Shown one piece after another: positions 61,079-64,000 of a stretch of 64,000 nt of DNA. This DNA is from Sphingobacterium sp. B16(2022) (GTDB lineage: Bacteria > Bacteroidota > Bacteroidia > Sphingobacteriales > Sphingobacteriaceae): contig NZ_JAAUVN010000004.1 of assembly GCF_012030425.1 (NCBI RefSeq), positions 62,001 through 126,000 of the forward strand, in the 5' to 3' direction. The notes beneath the pieces are model-generated. The model was not told where the DNA came from. It searched no databases and worked only from the letters and a program-made list of their open reading frames with translations. The translations under genes were made by a program, and so were the position numbers. Within the stretch, counting starts at the first letter, position 1; each line of letters begins with the position of its first letter.

Positions 61079-63215
61079 AAACTACTGCTCGAGAGCCCTT
61101 ATTAAGTGTAAAAACAATTATTCCATCAAGATCTATTTCATACTTACCCTTCCCTTTAATCACAATCATTGGAGTCAATATCCCCGATTCAACTCTAATT
61201 GTACCCGTATGTTGACTTTCGATCTCCACAGTTTGCGTTATACCATTTTTCCTCTTTGCAGAAACCAGAAAAGCTCCATCAGTCAAAAATCTTTTAAAAG
61301 AAATATCCTTCCAGGCAGTAGGTACAGCGGGAAAAATTCTTAATTTTCCATTCCAATATTGTAAGCACAGTTCTTGGATGCTTGTCATTGCTGCTAACGG
61401 GGTTTCAATTACTGGTCCCGACTCGGCATAAAGCGTATTCTTTTTAATATAAGATTTTAATAAATTATCAAGAGACGCTAAGGCATCATCTCCCCTTCCC
61501 ATCATGGCATACATCGATGCAGCACCAGTAAATGAATAACCTTGCAAGAACTGATTTTTACTCTGCCAATACTTAATTGAACGCTCAATCAAAACTCTAT
61601 TTTCCTTTTGATCCCAATTAATTTCATAAAAAGGATAGATCATCATTAAATGCGAATAATGTCTATGTGACTCACCATAAGGAACATCCTTAGCTATCAA
61701 ATAACCGTTTACCCCTTGTGGAAAATCGACCAAATTTTCGAGTACATCGAGCCATCGATCATATAGAGGATCTTTCCTATTCTTTTCATAATCTAGCTCG
61801 ATGAGTGATCTAAGCCCCCATCTCAGAATAGCTAGATCATAATTCGTATCATAAGCATACCCATATTTATATTCTGGCGAATAAGTTTTAACAGCGATAT
61901 GATATTTTCCTGATTCATTTTTTTCTAATAGATGCAAATAATAATTAACAGCCTCTTTAAGTAAGGGAAATAAGCGGTCATATACCTCTTCCTGCATGCC
62001 ATAGCGATAGTAAGAATAGTAGCTATGCAATAACCAAAGCAAGTTGCCAAGTTCTTTTTCACCATCAGAAGCATCGGAAATTGAGACTCCCTTCTCTAAG
62101 AGAACAGGACTCCAGAGATCGTTCGCAGATGAGCGCCCAATAGCAATGCTATTATAACGATAAGCCACAGGAACATTTTCTCTCAAATTGGAGACATTCT
62201 GATCAATCATTTGAATTAAAGAATTCGCGATATCAAGATGGTTTGACGTGAAAACAGGAGAATATGTCAATTGCATATTTAAGTTCATCCAGTAAGCTGG
62301 CCAAGGAGTAACGCTCGTCCATGGCCCCTGCAAATCTATTGCTGGCTTATTTGTTCTGGTGGCACTTGCTAATTTATACAACTGCATATCATAAAAACGC
62401 TGATAAATTTTATCTGGTAATGACAAAGAAGAAGCACTATAATAATTACGCCACCAATTTTGGTGTTTATCCAAGGCTATAGTAATATCTTTAGAATCAA
62501 AATGATCAACATAATCAATTGTTTCTTTTAGATAGCTCTTGTTAACCTGATTATATCCAACCGAGACAACATAAACATCATTGTACATACCGAGCATTTT
62601 CTTATATACAGTTGCATAGCCACCGCCAGCTAATAACTCTTGATTATAAAAAGAAAATCCCTTACTAGTGCCTGATTTTCCCTCAGGATTGCGAGTATAA
62701 TAAGTAGGTTTTTGTGTATAATCAAATTTCATACGGGGACTGATAGCAGAATCCGGACACCAGTCAAAAGAGTAGTTCCCATGGTAGTCCTTTTTAATGA
62801 CTTCAATGAGTATAATATTATCATCAGACAGTGTTGTCGTTTTAATATGCAACATACCATCCGAAGTCTTAATATTCGTTTGAGAATAAGCTTGCTGAAT
62901 AAAAATATCACCACCTATACTATCAATGTCCACATTAAGGTTTATAGAAAAATGCCCTAGTGACAGACGAGCTTTATCAAAAAGCTTTTCACGATTTTTT
63001 TCACGATGATCATAAATATCCGTTCTACCAATATCTATACGTACAGCTTGTGAAGATTTCAAATAGGTCATCGTTCCTAATAAACCATTCCCCGTGAATA
63101 CCCCTTCGTAAATATTTTTACCCAACTGAGGAATATGAAATATTGGTTTGTCTTGACCCTGAGCACGACAAATAACACATAAGATTGAAATAAAAAAAAT
63201 ATATAAATTCCGCAT
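61065..63215 (-). CDS. GH95-like (alpha/alpha)6 glycoside hydrolase, divergent catalytic site
   Basis: 716 residues with signal peptide (to about RAQGQ, residue 21). The N-terminal beta-sandwich starts GKNIYEGVFTGNGLLGTMTY. The helical barrel has LQGPWTSVTPWPAYW followed by NLN (Asn311, Asn313), SPEY with Glu448, and HRHYSHLMMIYP (517-528), all counterparts of GH95 motifs. The GH95 motif QIDGNFG that supplies the essential Asp is replaced by VIETPLAA (Glu604). A C-terminal beta domain follows. GH95 enzymes release alpha-L-fucose or alpha-L-galactose; here the sugar is unknown. It is the first gene of the right-hand enzyme run. Confidence 0.82.
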   Translation of the reverse strand: MRNLYIFFISILCVICRAQGQDKPIFHIPQLGKNIYEGVFTGNGLLGTMTYLKSSQAVRIDIGRTDIYDHREKNREKLFDKARLSLGHFSINLNVDIDSIGGDIFIQQAYSQTNIKTSDGMLHIKTTTLSDDNIILIEVIKKDYHGNYSFDWCPDSAISPRMKFDYTQKPTYYTRNPEGKSGTSKGFSFYNQELLAGGGYATVYKKMLGMYNDVYVVSVGYNQVNKSYLKETIDYVDHFDSKDITIALDKHQNWWRNYYSASSLSLPDKIYQRFYDMQLYKLASATRTNKPAIDLQGPWTSVTPWPAYWMNLNMQLTYSPVFTSNHLDIANSLIQMIDQNVSNLRENVPVAYRYNSIAIGRSSANDLWSPVLLEKGVSISDASDGEKELGNLLWLLHSYYSYYRYGMQEEVYDRLFPLLKEAVNYYLHLLEKNESGKYHIAVKTYSPEYKYGYAYDTNYDLAILRWGLRSLIELDYEKNRKDPLYDRWLDVLENLVDFPQGVNGYLIAKDVPYGESHRHYSHLMMIYPFYEINWDQKENRVLIERSIKYWQSKNQFLQGYSFTGAASMYAMMGRGDDALASLDNLLKSYIKKNTLYAESGPVIETPLAAMTSIQELCLQYWNGKLRIFPAVPTAWKDISFKRFLTDGAFLVSAKRKNGITQTVEIESQHTGTIRVESGILTPMIVIKGKGKYEIDLDGIIVFTLNKGSRAVVYEKK

Positions 63216-63293
63216 AAATAGGGTTCAATTGGGCTCTAAAATGTACTTTTTTTAGTAGACACACAAGAGAAACTTACGAAATCGTTTGAGAAG

Positions 63294-63356
63294 ATAATCA
63301 TGAAAAAAGGGTAATAATGGTTTCAGAAACCATTATTACCCTTTTTTCATGATTAT
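63294..63356. terminator. 63-base perfect palindrome, terminator before the GH95-like gene
   Basis: Two 31-base arms pair perfectly around one central base (outer ATAATCATGA, inner GGTAATAATGGTTTC). A/T runs flank the arms. It should stop transcripts coming from the CoA-binding gene on the minus strand before the PUL. Confidence 0.88.
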
Positions 63357-63403
63357 TTAATAAGGATCATAGATCCAATAATAAAACAATTAGATCAATC
63401 CAC

Positions 63404-63763
63404 TTAATACTGTCCTGTACTTAAAAGAACCAATGTACAAGCATTTTCAGTATTAATACCTATTGCACCTGCAAGTGCTTCTAATTCCGCATTTTCAGCT
63501 CCAGGATTAAAAATAATCCGCTTTGGCTTTGTTTCTAAAATATAATCCAAATAGCTTTTTTGATTTGCTGCGCCAACATACATAGTAATGGTATCAATAT
63601 CCGTGTGAATAAGTCCCATAGGTTCTATTTCGACACCAGCAACTTCACCCTTCTTAAGCCCAACATTCACAATATCATGTCCATATTGCTTCAATTTATA
63701 GGCTGCTTTATACGAATACCTTTCTGAATTAGTACTCGCTCCTATTATTAGCGTTTTTTTCAT
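63404..63763 (-). CDS. CoA-binding domain protein (YccU-like)
   Basis: 119 residues, a single Rossmann-like CoA_binding_2 domain. It begins KKTLIIGASTNSERYSYKAA and shows GHDIVNVGLKKGEVAG and KPKRIIFNPGAENAELEALA, the normal family segments. Its role is unknown; these small proteins resemble the CoA-binding part of succinyl-CoA synthetase. It starts 14 bases after the serine-hydrolase gene, so the two may form an operon, closed by the long palindrome. Confidence 0.88.
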   Translation of the reverse strand: MKKTLIIGASTNSERYSYKAAYKLKQYGHDIVNVGLKKGEVAGVEIEPMGLIHTDIDTITMYVGAANQKSYLDYILETKPKRIIFNPGAENAELEALAGAIGINTENACTLVLLSTGQY

Positions 63764-63777
63764 AACTACTTATTTTA

Positions 63778-64000
63778 TTAAACATCATCAGCCACATTAC
63801 CAGCATCATTATATATTCCCTTTCTTAAGATAGGCATCCCTAAAATTTTATACAATTCATCCAATTTAACTAAGCTACCATTAGTCATATTCGATAAAAG
63901 TACAATCGTAACGTTATTTTTTAGATCCCTAACATACAAATTGCGAAATCCGTGCCACCATCCAGTATGATAGATTATTAGATCATTATTTCTGTGAAAA
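63778..64000 (-). CDS. C-terminal part of a serine hydrolase (beta-lactamase-related), truncated by window edge
   Basis: About 73 codons are visible, entering from the right edge and ending at 63778. The segment IIYHTGWWHGFRNLYVRDLK holds the H-T-G triad corresponding to the KTG box of class C beta-lactamases and penicillin-binding-like esterases. It is followed by NNVTIVLLSNMTNGSLVK. Family members are usually exported esterases or D-amino-peptidases. The Ser-x-x-Lys part lies outside the window, so activity cannot be judged. Confidence 0.8.
   Translation of the reverse strand, partial: FHRNNDLIIYHTGWWHGFRNLYVRDLKNNVTIVLLSNMTNGSLVKLDELYKILGMPILRKGIYNDAGNVADDV

Noticed and set aside
45878-63215. 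Recent acquisition of the PUL by a mobile element
   Set aside because: No integrase, transposase, tRNA or direct repeats at the edges; base composition looks similar to neighbours by eye. Transfer cannot be excluded but is not supported.
1-64000. CRISPR array, tRNA, rRNA or known riboswitch
   Set aside because: No regularly spaced repeats, cloverleaf-like segments with CCA ends, or recognisable riboswitch cores were seen on reading; a covariance-model search would be decisive.

Overview
The window looks like chromosomal DNA from a Bacteroidota bacterium, most likely a Sphingobacteriaceae member (Sphingobacterium or a close relative). The signs are an AT-rich genome, start codons preceded by A-rich stretches rather than Shine-Dalgarno sequences, promoters of the form TTG-N17-19-TANNTTTG, a three-gene menaquinone-type succinate dehydrogenase (sdhCAB), a SusC/SusD pair with a hybrid two-component regulator, and an arginine cluster that uses an N-acyl-ornithine transcarbamylase. 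Species assignment is inference.

Layout. 1-2179: minus-strand stress and housekeeping genes (partial msrA, sod, a tadA-like deaminase, csaA, a CsbD-like gene). 2263-10438: an outer-membrane barrel protein, sdhCAB and a 1247-residue NtrY-like histidine kinase. 10568-14894: envelope and hypothetical genes, including an unusual orphan C-terminal half of a GDP-mannose 4,6-dehydratase, a lipoprotein, a flippase-like membrane protein and an SDR oxidoreductase. 14968-20113: a GH2 glycosidase, then a small operon (zinc-ribbon/HTH regulator, PH-like membrane protein, a decayed membrane-protein pseudogene, an alpha/beta hydrolase). 20259-25517: plsC, a GT2/flippase pair, ruvC, an uncharacterised protein with kinase-like motifs, and an Lrp/AsnC regulator. 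25575-30409: arginine/proline operon argD-argF'-argB-proC-argE. 30549-45503: ribosomal superoperon on the minus strand from rplC to rplQ, including secY, map, infA, rpmJ and rpoA; rpsJ is not at its head. 45878-63215: a polysaccharide utilization locus (PUL). 63404-64000: a CoA-binding protein and the C-terminus of a serine hydrolase.

How genes work together. The arginine operon carries the acylated-ornithine steps; residue Val90 of its transcarbamylase predicts N-succinyl rather than N-acetyl intermediates. The ribosomal operon starts from a near-perfect Bacteroidota promoter just upstream of rplC. It appears to be subdivided by an intrinsic-terminator-like hairpin between rpsN and rpsH and by a promoter in front of infA, with further stem-loops in other gene gaps. 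In the PUL, SusCD import an oligosaccharide and the divergent hybrid sensor (HTCS) senses it. Two GH88 unsaturated-glucuronyl hydrolases, a heparinase II/III-like lyase, a DUF2264 protein and a GH95-like enzyme degrade it. There is no sulfatase, so an unsulfated uronate-containing glycan is the most economical guess.

I saw no tRNA, rRNA, CRISPR array, transposase or phage gene. No wholly new multi-gene system is evident. The most unusual items are the orphan Gmd C-domain gene, the kinase-like protein next to ruvC, the attenuator-like terminator inside the ribosomal operon, and several very long perfect palindromes between genes.
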